11,656 nt of DNA from an uncultured bacterium (GTDB lineage Bacteria; Bacillota; Clostridia; TANB77; CAG-508), in the NCBI GenBank assembly GCA_905214245.1, contig CAJMLO010000036.1, positions 1 to 11,656 of the forward strand, read 5' to 3'. Below the pieces are notes generated by a model. That model searched no databases. It was not told the DNA's origin and saw nothing but the letters and a program-made list of their open reading frames with translations. The translations under genes and the position numbers were made by a program. Shown here one piece after another: positions 5,616-11,622 of the stretch (positions within the stretch are counted from its first letter, which is position 1; the number at the start of each line of letters is the position of its first letter).

Positions 5616-5719
5616 TAGAACAAAGCGACTTTAGGTCGCCCTTTGTCCAAAGCCGATTTGAGTTTTCGACTAAAAGGAGAAAATCTCAAAGGCAATAGCG
5701 ATTGTAGCATTTTTATATA
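5616..5719 (-). repeat. dispersed repeat, copy 2 (palindrome plus 63-base module)
   Basis: The fullest copy. Part one (5618-5648) is a 31-base imperfect palindrome with CGAC/GTCG at its centre around TTTAG; its reverse complement matches 9707-9737 in 29 of 31 bases. Part two (5657-5719) matches copy 1. Part two folds well: GCC (5652-5654) with GGC (5691-5693), TTTGAG (5657-5662) with CTCAAA (5685-5690), TTTTC (5663-5667) with GAAAA (5679-5683), and an 11-base loop GACTAAAAGGA. Similarity to the 9681-9738 copy extends past the palindrome through CCGATTT. The strand is nominal. Confidence 0.75.
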
Positions 5720-5752
5720 CTAGGAAATGAGTAATTTCCTAGTATATAAAAA
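5710..5752. repeat. perfect 19-bp inverted repeat
   Basis: 5710-5728 (TTTTTATATACTAGGAAAT) is the exact reverse complement of 5734-5752, around the loop GAGTA. It starts inside the end of repeat copy 2 and abuts the htrA terminator. T-runs lie within the arms rather than after them, so it is a poor classical terminator, though it could act as a second terminator or a 3'-end protector for htrA mRNA. Confidence 0.7.
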
Positions 5753-5784
5753 AATATAGGTAAATATTTAATTTACCTATATTT
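5748..5784 (-). terminator. htrA: intrinsic terminator of htrA
   Basis: Read on the minus strand, 5784-5771 pairs perfectly with 5765-5752 (14 bp, core GGTAAAT/ATTTACC, 5-base loop), followed by a T-run (the A-run 5748-5754 on plus). It lies 33 bases after the htrA stop codon. Confidence 0.85.
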
Positions 5785-5816
5785 ACAAATTTATTTAAAA
5801 GAAGGTGATTTAAATT

Positions 5817-7097
5817 CTATGGTTGTTCTTGAAGAGTAACTGTTATGTCTTTATATTTTCCGTCACGATATACTTTCAATTTAAGTGTATCTCCAATATT
5901 CTTTTTGTTTTTAATCTCATTAAGTTCATCCATTGTTGTTATTTTTGTTCCATCAGCTTCTGTTATTACATCTCCAATTTTAATTCCAGCTTTTTCGCCA
6001 GCAGAAAAATCTTCAATTGTTTTAACATATACACCAACAACAAGGTTATTAGTTTTTGCTGTTGATTCATCTAAGTTGATTCCACCAATACCGATATATG
6101 GTCTTTTTACTTTATTATATTGAATTAATTGTTCATAAATTGTTTTTGTAGAGTTAATAGGAATTGCAAAACCAACGCCTTCAACACCAGTTCCTGCAAT
6201 TTTTAGTGTGTTGATACCTATAACTTCACCTTTGCTATTTACTAAAGCTCCACCACTATTTCCTGAGTTGATAGCAGCATCTGTTTGAATAGCTGTATAA
6301 GTATTGTTGTCTGAATCTGTTACCTTACGATTTACAGCACTTACAACTCCACATGTTACAGTATCTCCAAGACCTAATGAATTACCAACTGCCATACAGA
6401 ATTCTCCAACTTGAACACTACTTGAATCTCCAAGTGTTGCAGCTGTTAAATCTGTTTTATCAATTTTTATAACTGCAAGATCTGTTTGTGAGTCTGTACC
6501 AACTATTTTTGCTTCATATTCTTTATCATCATTAAATAATTTTACAGTAACTTTATTTGCTTTTTCAATTTCATAATATGATGAAGAACTTGAAGATGTT
6601 GAATTTACAACATGATTATTTGTTAAAATATATCCATCAGAGCTTATAATTACTCCAGAACCTTCTGCTTTTGCAGTTGATGAACCTCTATTAAATATTG
6701 AACTAACTGAGTATTCTACGCTAATTCCAACAATAGAAGGCTTTACTTTTGATGCAACTGAAACAGCCGTATCAGAATAACCTGCAAGTGAAAGTAATTT
6801 TGTATTAAGCTCACCTGTTGATGAAGATGTACTTGTAGATGAATTACTTGTTGTTCCTACCATTTGTTTTAATAGTTCGTCTCTTATTCCTGGGACACCA
6901 ACACAGCTACCTACAACGATACCAGCGCCTAGTACACCACATAAAAAAGGTAGTGCTACTGTTTTACCAAAACCAGTAGATGATTTTTTTTCCTTTTTTG
7001 GTTGTTCAAACACTTTGTATTGTTTACTCTCCAAAGGAGTTGCTGTTTTAAATTCTTTATTGTTTTCTTGTTTGTTTTCGTTATTATTTTCTTCCAT
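5817..7097 (-). CDS. htrA: HtrA/DegP-like membrane-anchored serine protease
   Basis: A 426-residue HtrA-family protease. Order: Lys/Asn/Glu-rich cytoplasmic tail (1-45), one membrane anchor (about 46-67), a Ser/Thr-rich linker (82-94), a trypsin-like domain (about 108-325) and one PDZ domain (about 335-426). The catalytic triad is His162 (TNNHVV), Asp206 (SQTDLAVI) and Ser281 (GNSGGALV). It should act on the outer face of the membrane, degrading or holding misfolded secreted proteins. A Ser run (168-173) sits just after the catalytic His loop. Start: ATG 7097, 8 bases after GGAGG; the frame is open upstream to 7127 but the SD supports 7097. It is monocistronic, divergent from fucO, with its own terminator. 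The upstream tandem TTTTCACA octamers suggest CssR-type secretion-stress control. Confidence 0.95.
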   Translation of the reverse strand: MEENNNENKQENNKEFKTATPLESKQYKVFEQPKKEKKSSTGFGKTVALPFLCGVLGAGIVVGSCVGVPGIRDELLKQMVGTTSNSSTSTSSSTGELNTKLLSLAGYSDTAVSVASKVKPSIVGISVEYSVSSIFNRGSSTAKAEGSGVIISSDGYILTNNHVVNSTSSSSSSYYEIEKANKVTVKLFNDDKEYEAKIVGTDSQTDLAVIKIDKTDLTAATLGDSSSVQVGEFCMAVGNSLGLGDTVTCGVVSAVNRKVTDSDNNTYTAIQTDAAINSGNSGGALVNSKGEVIGINTLKIAGTGVEGVGFAIPINSTKTIYEQLIQYNKVKRPYIGIGGINLDESTAKTNNLVVGVYVKTIEDFSAGEKAGIKIGDVITEADGTKITTMDELNEIKNKKNIGDTLKLKVYRDGKYKDITVTLQEQP

Positions 7098-7140
7098 TGA
7101 TAAAACCTCCATAAATTTCTTTAACAATATATTAACCTAA

Positions 7141-7181
7141 ACTATACATATCATACAATAGGTTTGTGAAAAAAATGTGAA
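7141..7181 (-). promoter_or_regulatory. htrA: htrA promoter with tandem TTTTCACA octamers
   Basis: On the minus strand two TTTTCACA octamers, spaced with an 11-bp period (TTCACA at plus 7181-7176 and 7170-7165), are followed after 18 bases by TATAGT (7146 to 7141). The downstream octamer can serve as a -35 (TTCACA). The predicted start near 7134 gives a leader of about 37 nt. Direct repeats one helical turn apart are typical of OmpR-family regulators; the octamer matches what I recall for CssR in Bacillus. Confidence 0.65.
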
Positions 7182-7208
7182 AATATTTTGATTAAATATA
7201 GAAATTTA

Positions 7209-7237
7209 TTGATTTTAATTTATTTGACTGATATAAT
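7209..7237 (+). promoter_or_regulatory. fucO: sigma-A promoter of fucO
   Basis: TTGATT (7209-7214), a 17-base spacer and TATAAT (7232-7237). The predicted start is near 7244, giving a leader of about 24 nt that contains the AAGGAGG site. It lies about 30 bases from the htrA control box on the opposite strand. Confidence 0.8.
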
Positions 7238-7267
7238 TTAGAAAAATTACCAAGGAGGACTGATAAA

Positions 7268-8428
7268 ATGTCAATAAGATTTGTTTTAAATGAAACTTCA
7301 TATTTTGGAAATAATGCCAGAGAGGTTTTAGTAGAGGAAATACAAAAGAGAAAATTCAAAAAGGTTTTTTTAGTAAGTGATAAGCCTTTAGTAGAAGCAG
7401 GAGTTGTAGCAAAAATAGAAAAATTATTTAAAGATGCAGGAATTGACTACTCACTTTATGATGAAATTAAGCCAAATCCTACAATTAAAAATGTAACAGA
7501 TGGTGTAGAAGCTTGCAAAGAATCTGGAGCAGATGTAATTGTTGCAGTTGGCGGTGGTTCAAGTATGGATACTGCAAAAGGAGTTTCCATTGTTATGACA
7601 AACCCAGATAGAGCTGATATTAAATCATTAAATGGACTATCAAATACTGTAAATAAAGGTATGCCAATGATTGCACTTCCTACAACAGCTGGAACTGCAT
7701 CAGAGGTTACAATAAATTATGTTATAACTGACGAAGAAAGAAAAATTAAAATGGTATGTGTTGATCCTAATGATATACCAATTGTTGCAATTATCGACTC
7801 TGAACTTATGGCTTCAATGCCAAAATTACTTGCAGCTGCAACAGGAATGGACGCATTAACACATGCTGTTGAAGGATATATAACAAAAGCTCATAATGAA
7901 ATGTCAGATATGTTCCATATGAAAGCTATAAAATTAATATTCAAAAATTTAACACCGGCTGTAAATGAAAAAGATCCAAAAGCAGTTGAAATGATGGGAA
8001 TGGCTCAATATATAGCAGGAATGGGATTCTCAAATGTAGGCCTTGGAATAGTTCACTCAATGGCACACCAATTAGGTGCTGTATATGATACACCTCATGG
8101 AATTGCAAATGCTATGTTACTTCCAACAGTAATGAGATTTAATGGAGAAGATCCAGCAACAGCTCAAAGATTTAGGGAGATTTTATGTGAGATTGGTAGA
8201 CCAGATGCAGAGCATCTAAATGACCAAGATGTGATAAATACATTTGTATGGATGATTAGTGAACTTTCTAAATCTGTTGGAATTACACAAACAATAAAAG
8301 ATTATGGAGCAAAAGAAGAAGATTTTGAAATGCTTGCAGAAAAAGCAATGCAAGATCCTTGCAAACCAGGAAATCCAAGAGATGTTTCAAAAGAAGAATT
8401 TATTGAATTATATAGAAGAGCAATGTAG
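7268..8428 (+). CDS. fucO: iron-containing alcohol dehydrogenase, lactaldehyde reductase type
   Basis: A 386-residue group III (iron-dependent) alcohol dehydrogenase, closest in my reading to FucO, which reduces L-lactaldehyde to L-1,2-propanediol with NADH at the end of anaerobic fucose/rhamnose breakdown. NAD-binding GGGSSMDTAKG lies at 95-105, and PTTAGTASEVTINYVITDEE at about 138-157 is very FucO-like. The four metal ligands are in place: Asp195 and His199 (GMDALTHAVEGYIT), His263 (GLGIVHSMAHQLG) and His277 (YDTPHGIANAMLLP). Length fits (FucO about 382). No other fucose gene is near, so a broader role in disposing of reducing power is possible. AAGGAGG lies 9 bases before the ATG; own promoter and terminator make it monocistronic. 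Confidence 0.9.
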   Translation: MSIRFVLNETSYFGNNAREVLVEEIQKRKFKKVFLVSDKPLVEAGVVAKIEKLFKDAGIDYSLYDEIKPNPTIKNVTDGVEACKESGADVIVAVGGGSSMDTAKGVSIVMTNPDRADIKSLNGLSNTVNKGMPMIALPTTAGTASEVTINYVITDEERKIKMVCVDPNDIPIVAIIDSELMASMPKLLAAATGMDALTHAVEGYITKAHNEMSDMFHMKAIKLIFKNLTPAVNEKDPKAVEMMGMAQYIAGMGFSNVGLGIVHSMAHQLGAVYDTPHGIANAMLLPTVMRFNGEDPATAQRFREILCEIGRPDAEHLNDQDVINTFVWMISELSKSVGITQTIKDYGAKEEDFEMLAEKAMQDPCKPGNPRDVSKEEFIELYRRAM

Positions 8429-8444
8429 ATTAAATAATTAGAAT

Positions 8445-8482
8445 AAAAGTCCATTTGCAATTTTGCGAGTGGATTTTTGTTT
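8445..8482 (+). terminator. intrinsic terminator of fucO
   Basis: A 15-bp stem, AAAAGTCCATTTGCA (8445-8459) with TGCGAGTGGATTTTT (8464-8478), containing three G-T pairs and the loop ATTT; T-rich tail to 8482. It starts 17 bases after the stop codon. Confidence 0.88.
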
Positions 8483-8492
8483 GTTCTTGCTA

Positions 8493-8521
8493 TTGAAAAA
8501 ATGAAAAAATGCATATATAAT
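8493..8521 (+). promoter_or_regulatory. sigma-A promoter of the orf155-rnhB-pdp operon
   Basis: TTGAAA (8493-8498), exactly 17 bases, TATAAT (8516-8521). The start would be near 8528, so the leader is only about 14 nt and begins almost at the GAGGAGGA ribosome binding site (8528-8535). Confidence 0.85.
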
Positions 8522-8541
8522 AGTTGCGAGGAGGAAAGTAC

Positions 8542-9009
8542 ATGAGAAAAGGATATGGCAGAGTGTATGCAGGTATTTTATTTATAATATTAGTAATAGG
8601 AATTATCATATATGGTGTACTAAAATATGCAAAAAAAGAAGTTGATAGCGAACAATTTGAAACAATAAAAACAGATATGTTATTGATAGAGGCGAAAACA
8701 AGCATTGTTGCACAAAAAGTTAAGATAAAGGAAAAAGATGCTAAATATATTGGAAATAAAATAGAAAATGATGAAAATGAAGATATAAAAAAACTTGAAG
8801 AACATGGAATTATAGAATTAAAAAAAGAAAATAATTACTATATTCTAGATGATAATAATTTAGATGAATTAGAACTTTCGGTAAGAAATCAAAAACAAGG
8901 AAATTATATTGTTGAATACAATAGTAATGAAATTATTTATACATCAGGAATAAAAGATAAAGATGGAAACATATTGTACAAATTATCAGACATAGAAAAG
9001 GTAAAATAA
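8542..9009 (+). CDS. single-pass membrane protein of unknown function, pseudopilin-like layout
   Basis: 155 residues. Layout: MRKGYGR, then one strong membrane helix (about 8-27), then a charged Lys/Glu/Asp-rich domain with a long helix (about 30-60) and a short beta-rich C-terminus (YIVEYNSNEIIYTSGI, YKLSD). A short basic N-terminus, one helix running on from the membrane, and a small beta tail are how pseudopilins are built, but there is no clear prepilin peptidase site (Gly before a Phe/Met and Glu at +5), so this is only a resemblance. The start is ATG 8542, 7 bases after GGAGGA; an in-frame TTG at 8524 lies before the predicted transcription start. It lies 14 bases before rnhB, so it is co-transcribed with it. 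No catalytic residues are evident. Confidence 0.75.
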   Translation: MRKGYGRVYAGILFIILVIGIIIYGVLKYAKKEVDSEQFETIKTDMLLIEAKTSIVAQKVKIKEKDAKYIGNKIENDENEDIKKLEEHGIIELKKENNYYILDDNNLDELELSVRNQKQGNYIVEYNSNEIIYTSGIKDKDGNILYKLSDIEKVK

Positions 9010-9023
9010 TAAGGAGAAAGCAA

Positions 9024-9680
9024 ATGACAGAAAAAGAATTATTAAGATTACAAGAAATACAAAAAATAGAAAGAGAGTTATATCAAAAAGGTGTAAAAAG
9101 CATTTGCGGTATTGATGAAGCTGGAAGAGGACCACTTGCAGGGCCAGTAGTAGTTGCAAGTGTAATAATGCCAGAAGGTTCAATGATAGAAGGAGTAAAT
9201 GATTCTAAAAAAGTTTCAGAAAAGAAAAGAGAAAAACTATATGAACAAATTATTGAGGAAGCTGTTGCATATGGTGTTGGGATAATTGACCAAAATGAAA
9301 TTGATAGAATAAATATACTTAATGCAACAAAAGAAGGATTAACACTTTGTATAAAAGAACTTGAAAAAAATCTAAAAGAAAAAAATAGAGGGATAGAAAA
9401 GCCAGAAATAATACTTGTAGATGCATTAACAAAAATTGATACAGACCATATTCCATATCAATCAATTATAAAAGGAGATGCAAAAAGCTACTCAATTGCT
9501 GCTGCATCAATCATTGCAAAGGTAACAAGGGATAGAATTATGAGACAATGGGATGAAGTTTATCCAGAGTATGGATTTGCAAAACACAAAGGGTATGGAA
9601 CAGCAATGCATATTTCTGCAATAAAGCAATATGGAATATGCCCACTTCATAGAAAAACATTTGTTAAAAATTTTATTTAA
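9024..9680 (+). CDS. rnhB: ribonuclease HII
   Basis: A 218-residue RNase HII, which cuts RNA in RNA:DNA hybrids and starts removal of single ribonucleotides built into DNA. The signature GIDEAGRGPLAGPVV (29-43) carries the first two catalytic acids Asp31 and Glu32 and the GRG motif that reads the 2'-hydroxyl. The third acid is Asp133 (ILVDAL), with Asp152 in KGDAKS a likely fourth. SIAAASIIAKVTRD (157-170) and the conserved Tyr191 of KGYGT follow. An N-terminal helical extension of about 25 residues precedes the core. AAGGAGA lies upstream of the ATG. The usual Firmicutes neighbours (rplS, ylqF) are absent. The stop codon is directly followed by repeat copy 3. Confidence 0.96.
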   Translation: MTEKELLRLQEIQKIERELYQKGVKSICGIDEAGRGPLAGPVVVASVIMPEGSMIEGVNDSKKVSEKKREKLYEQIIEEAVAYGVGIIDQNEIDRINILNATKEGLTLCIKELEKNLKEKNRGIEKPEIILVDALTKIDTDHIPYQSIIKGDAKSYSIAAASIIAKVTRDRIMRQWDEVYPEYGFAKHKGYGTAMHISAIKQYGICPLHRKTFVKNFI

Positions 9681-9740
9681 ACAAAGGTAGAAACTTAAAT
9701 CGGTGAGAACAAAGTGCGACCTAAAGTCGCTTTGTTCTAG
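9681..9740 (+). repeat. dispersed repeat, copy 3 (palindrome with partial module)
   Basis: The 31-base palindrome 9707-9737 is the reverse complement of 5618-5648 with two differences. Its left flank (GTAGAAACTTAAATCGG, 9687-9703) matches the minus strand of copy 2 with a few small gaps, then similarity ends at the rnhB stop codon. The RNA would fold as GAACAAAG/CTTTGTTC plus CGAC/GTCG (9717-9720 with 9726-9729) with a 2-base bulge and a CTAAA loop. It ends 3 bases before the pdp Shine-Dalgarno. Confidence 0.8.
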
Positions 9741-9755
9741 AAGGGATAGAAAAAT

Positions 9756-11012
9756 ATGAACATACAAGATATAATTGCAAAAAAAAGAGATAAGAAAGAG
9801 CTTACAAATGAAGAAATAAATTACTTTGTAAATGAATATACAAAAGGAAATATAACAGATTATCAAGCAGCAGCACTTGTTATGGCAATATATATAAATG
9901 GAATGAATGAAGAAGAAACAAAGGAGCTTACAATAGCAATGGCAAATTCGGGAGATATGCTTGATTTGTCTGACCTTGGGACAGTTGTTGATAAACATAG
10001 TACAGGAGGAGTAGGAGACAAGGTAACACTTATACTTATGCCAATAATTGCATCACTTGGGATACCTGTTGCAAAAATGTCAGGAAGAGGTCTTGGATAT
10101 ACAGGTGGAACTGCAGATAAATTGGAGGCAATACCTGGATATAGAGTAGATTTAAGCATAGAAGAATTTAAGAAAAACGTAAAAGAAATAGGAATAAGCT
10201 TAATGACGCAAACAATGAATCTTGCACCTGCAGATAAAAAAATATATGCACTTCGTGACACAATTTCTGCAACAGAAAGTATCCCACTTATAGCATCAAG
10301 CATAATGAGTAAAAAAATTGCATCTGGTGCTGATAAAATTGTTCTTGATGTTACATATGGAAGTGGAGCATTTATGAAAACAAAAGAAAGAGCAGAGGAA
10401 CTTGCAAGTATAATGACAAAAATAGGAGAACTTGCTGGAAGAGAGACAGTTTGTATTTTAACACCTATGGAGCAACCACTAGGAAAATGTGTTGGAAATA
10501 CACTTGAAGTAATAGAAGCAATAGAATTTTTAAATGGAAATATGTGTGAAGATGTAAAAGAAGTTGTACTTGAACTTGGAAGTAATATGATAAAACTTGC
10601 AGGAAAAGGAGACAATTTAGAGGAAAATAAACAAAAAATGTTAGAAGTAATTCAAAACAAAAAAGCACTTGAAAAATTTAAACAACTTGTAAAACAACAA
10701 GGTGGAGACGAGACATATATAGAGCATCCAGAAAAATTTGAAAAAGCAAGATATATAGAAAAAGTAATTGCAAAAAAAGATGGAAAAATAGAAAGCTTAA
10801 AAGCAGAAGAAATTGGAAAATTATCAGTATTTTTAGGTGCAGGAAGAATAAGAAAAGAAGATAAAATCGACAATAGTGTAGGAATTGTATTTGAAAAGAA
10901 AGTTGGAAAGGCCGTAAAACAAGGAGATATAATTGCATATATTCATGCAAATGATGAGAAAAAAGCAAAACAGGCTGTAGAAAAATTAGAAGAAGTTGCT
11001 ATAATAAAATAG
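9756..11012 (+). CDS. pdp: pyrimidine-nucleoside phosphorylase
   Basis: A 418-residue pyrimidine-nucleoside phosphorylase (Pdp/DeoA family), splitting uridine, deoxyuridine or thymidine with phosphate into base and (deoxy)ribose-1-phosphate in the cytoplasm. The helical domain (about 1-65) is followed by the phosphate-binding KHSTGGVGDK (80-89, His81), the signature VAKMSGRGLGYTGGTADKLE (105-124), and the base-binding Arg167 (YALRD), Ser182 and Lys186 (ASSIMSKK). A C-terminal PYNP domain begins near 345. The usual GLGHTGG His is Tyr115 here. It ends about 15 residues short of the usual 433, the missing part being only the C-terminal tail. It follows rnhB by 75 bases, filled by repeat copy 3, without its own promoter. 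SD: AAGGG 10 bases upstream, weaker than its neighbours. Thymidine specificity (DeoA) cannot be excluded. Confidence 0.94.
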   Translation: MNIQDIIAKKRDKKELTNEEINYFVNEYTKGNITDYQAAALVMAIYINGMNEEETKELTIAMANSGDMLDLSDLGTVVDKHSTGGVGDKVTLILMPIIASLGIPVAKMSGRGLGYTGGTADKLEAIPGYRVDLSIEEFKKNVKEIGISLMTQTMNLAPADKKIYALRDTISATESIPLIASSIMSKKIASGADKIVLDVTYGSGAFMKTKERAEELASIMTKIGELAGRETVCILTPMEQPLGKCVGNTLEVIEAIEFLNGNMCEDVKEVVLELGSNMIKLAGKGDNLEENKQKMLEVIQNKKALEKFKQLVKQQGGDETYIEHPEKFEKARYIEKVIAKKDGKIESLKAEEIGKLSVFLGAGRIRKEDKIDNSVGIVFEKKVGKAVKQGDIIAYIHANDEKKAKQAVEKLEEVAIIK

Positions 11013-11021
11013 CAACTTCTT
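10990..11021 (+). terminator. hairpin terminator overlapping the pdp stop codon
   Basis: AAGAAGTTGCTAT (10990-11002) pairs perfectly with 11009-11021 around AATAAA. The TAG stop (11010-11012) lies within the right arm. The plus-strand T-run is poor (TTCTTT); on the minus strand the tail reads CTAATTTTTC, so it could also end the minus-strand gene at 11097. Confidence 0.65.
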
Positions 11022-11096
11022 TAAAAAACTTATTAATTTTTATAAATTTGGTATAAGTGCATACAGAACTTTGTCTTTCGAAAATTGCAACATTAT

Positions 11097-11348
11097 TTAA
11101 AGCTCCATTTTTGGACCATTGTTAAAATTGAAATTTGCAAAATCATCAGAACAAAATAATCTATGTATATTTTTAGTTGAAATTCCAGTGTTTGCAGAAA
11201 TATCTTCAATAGAACAATCTGGGTTTACATCCTCTAAATAATTTTTTAGTGTATTAATATCGCACATGTCCTTTGGTTTGCAATTAGGACATACGCTATC
11301 ATTTGTCATAAAAAAACATCCACAACGACTGCATTTGTTAAATTGCAT
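11097..11348 (-). CDS. small zinc-ribbon/HTH protein resembling the YvyF flagellar-operon family
   Basis: 83 residues. The N-terminal half is a zinc ribbon: C6-x2-C9 and C20-x2-C23 (CSRCG, CPNC). The second half has a helix-turn-helix-like stretch (about 46-65, SIEDISANTGISTKNIHRLF). This order, zinc ribbon then a sequence resembling PxxSIEDISxxTGIS, is that of the YvyF-like family often found in flagellar operons, but no flagellar gene is in this window. It may be a DNA- or RNA-binding regulator. A usable SD (AAAGGATG) lies upstream of the ATG and a promoter-like site precedes it. Three further Cys (29, 45, 66) are present. The family call is from memory and moderate. Confidence 0.7.
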   Translation of the reverse strand: MQFNKCSRCGCFFMTNDSVCPNCKPKDMCDINTLKNYLEDVNPDCSIEDISANTGISTKNIHRLFCSDDFANFNFNNGPKMEL

Positions 11349-11379
11349 AATTGTTCATCCTTTCCTTTGTTAAAATAAT

Positions 11380-11408
11380 TTAATACATTGTATCACATAT
11401 TTTGACAA
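11380..11408 (-). promoter_or_regulatory. probable promoter of the zinc-ribbon gene
   Basis: On the minus strand TTGTCA (11408 to 11403), 17 bases, TATTAA (11385 to 11380). The predicted start is near 11373, a leader of about 25 nt with the SD. An alternative -10 (TACAAT) lies too close to this -35. Confidence 0.5.
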
Positions 11409-11593
11409 AAATAAACAGAAAAAATATTACATTTGTGTTACAAAGTTATATTTTTGAAAATATCTTAAAAATTTTTATTGCATTAGCACCAAATTTAAAA
11501 TTTAGTATTAGTGTTTTTGCAAAATTTATAACTAGAATGTAATATAGTATTTATTTGAAACTTAAAAATAGGTAAGAAAGTTCAAAGAAATTA

Positions 11594-11622
11594 TTGACAA
11601 CTGCAGATGGTATTGATAGAAT
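11594..11622 (+). promoter_or_regulatory. strong sigma-A promoter for a gene beyond the window
   Basis: TTGACA (11594-11599), exactly 17 bases, TAGAAT (11617-11622). Transcription would start near 11629 and run off the window; only about 28 bases of its leader are visible. Confidence 0.75.

Larger units (their letters stand above)
5238..5816. other. 579-base gene-free structured region
   Basis: No open frame here has both a ribosome binding site and coding character on either strand. The region is nearly filled with structure: the rplL terminator (5258-5287), repeat copy 1 (5291-5353), a nested long inverted repeat (5348-5448), a 12-bp hairpin (5446-5480), a minus-strand promoter-like site (5487-5529), a plain AT-rich stretch (5530-5615), repeat copy 2 with its palindrome (5616-5719), a 19-bp perfect hairpin (5710-5752) and the htrA terminator (5752-5784). 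It lies where rpoB would normally follow rplL. Confidence 0.8.

Noticed and set aside
5597..5711. A 40-codon minus-strand frame starting ATG CTA CAA through repeat copy 2
   Set aside because: No SD precedes it, the same frame ends after 18 codons in copy 1, and copy 3 has small gaps that break it. The repeat is better seen as non-coding.
5291..5719. CRISPR array
   Set aside because: Only two module copies, 366 bases apart, with diverged sequence and no regular spacers or cas genes.
9863..10615. A 250-codon open frame on the minus strand inside pdp
   Set aside because: It lies wholly antisense to a clear conserved enzyme gene, has low-complexity Ser/Ile/Pro composition and no ribosome binding site. 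It is a shadow of pdp codon use.
11050..11092. A degenerate fourth repeat copy (AGAACTTTGTCTTTCGAAAA)
   Set aside because: Only short scattered matches to the palindrome and TTTCGA; not better than chance in AT-rich DNA.
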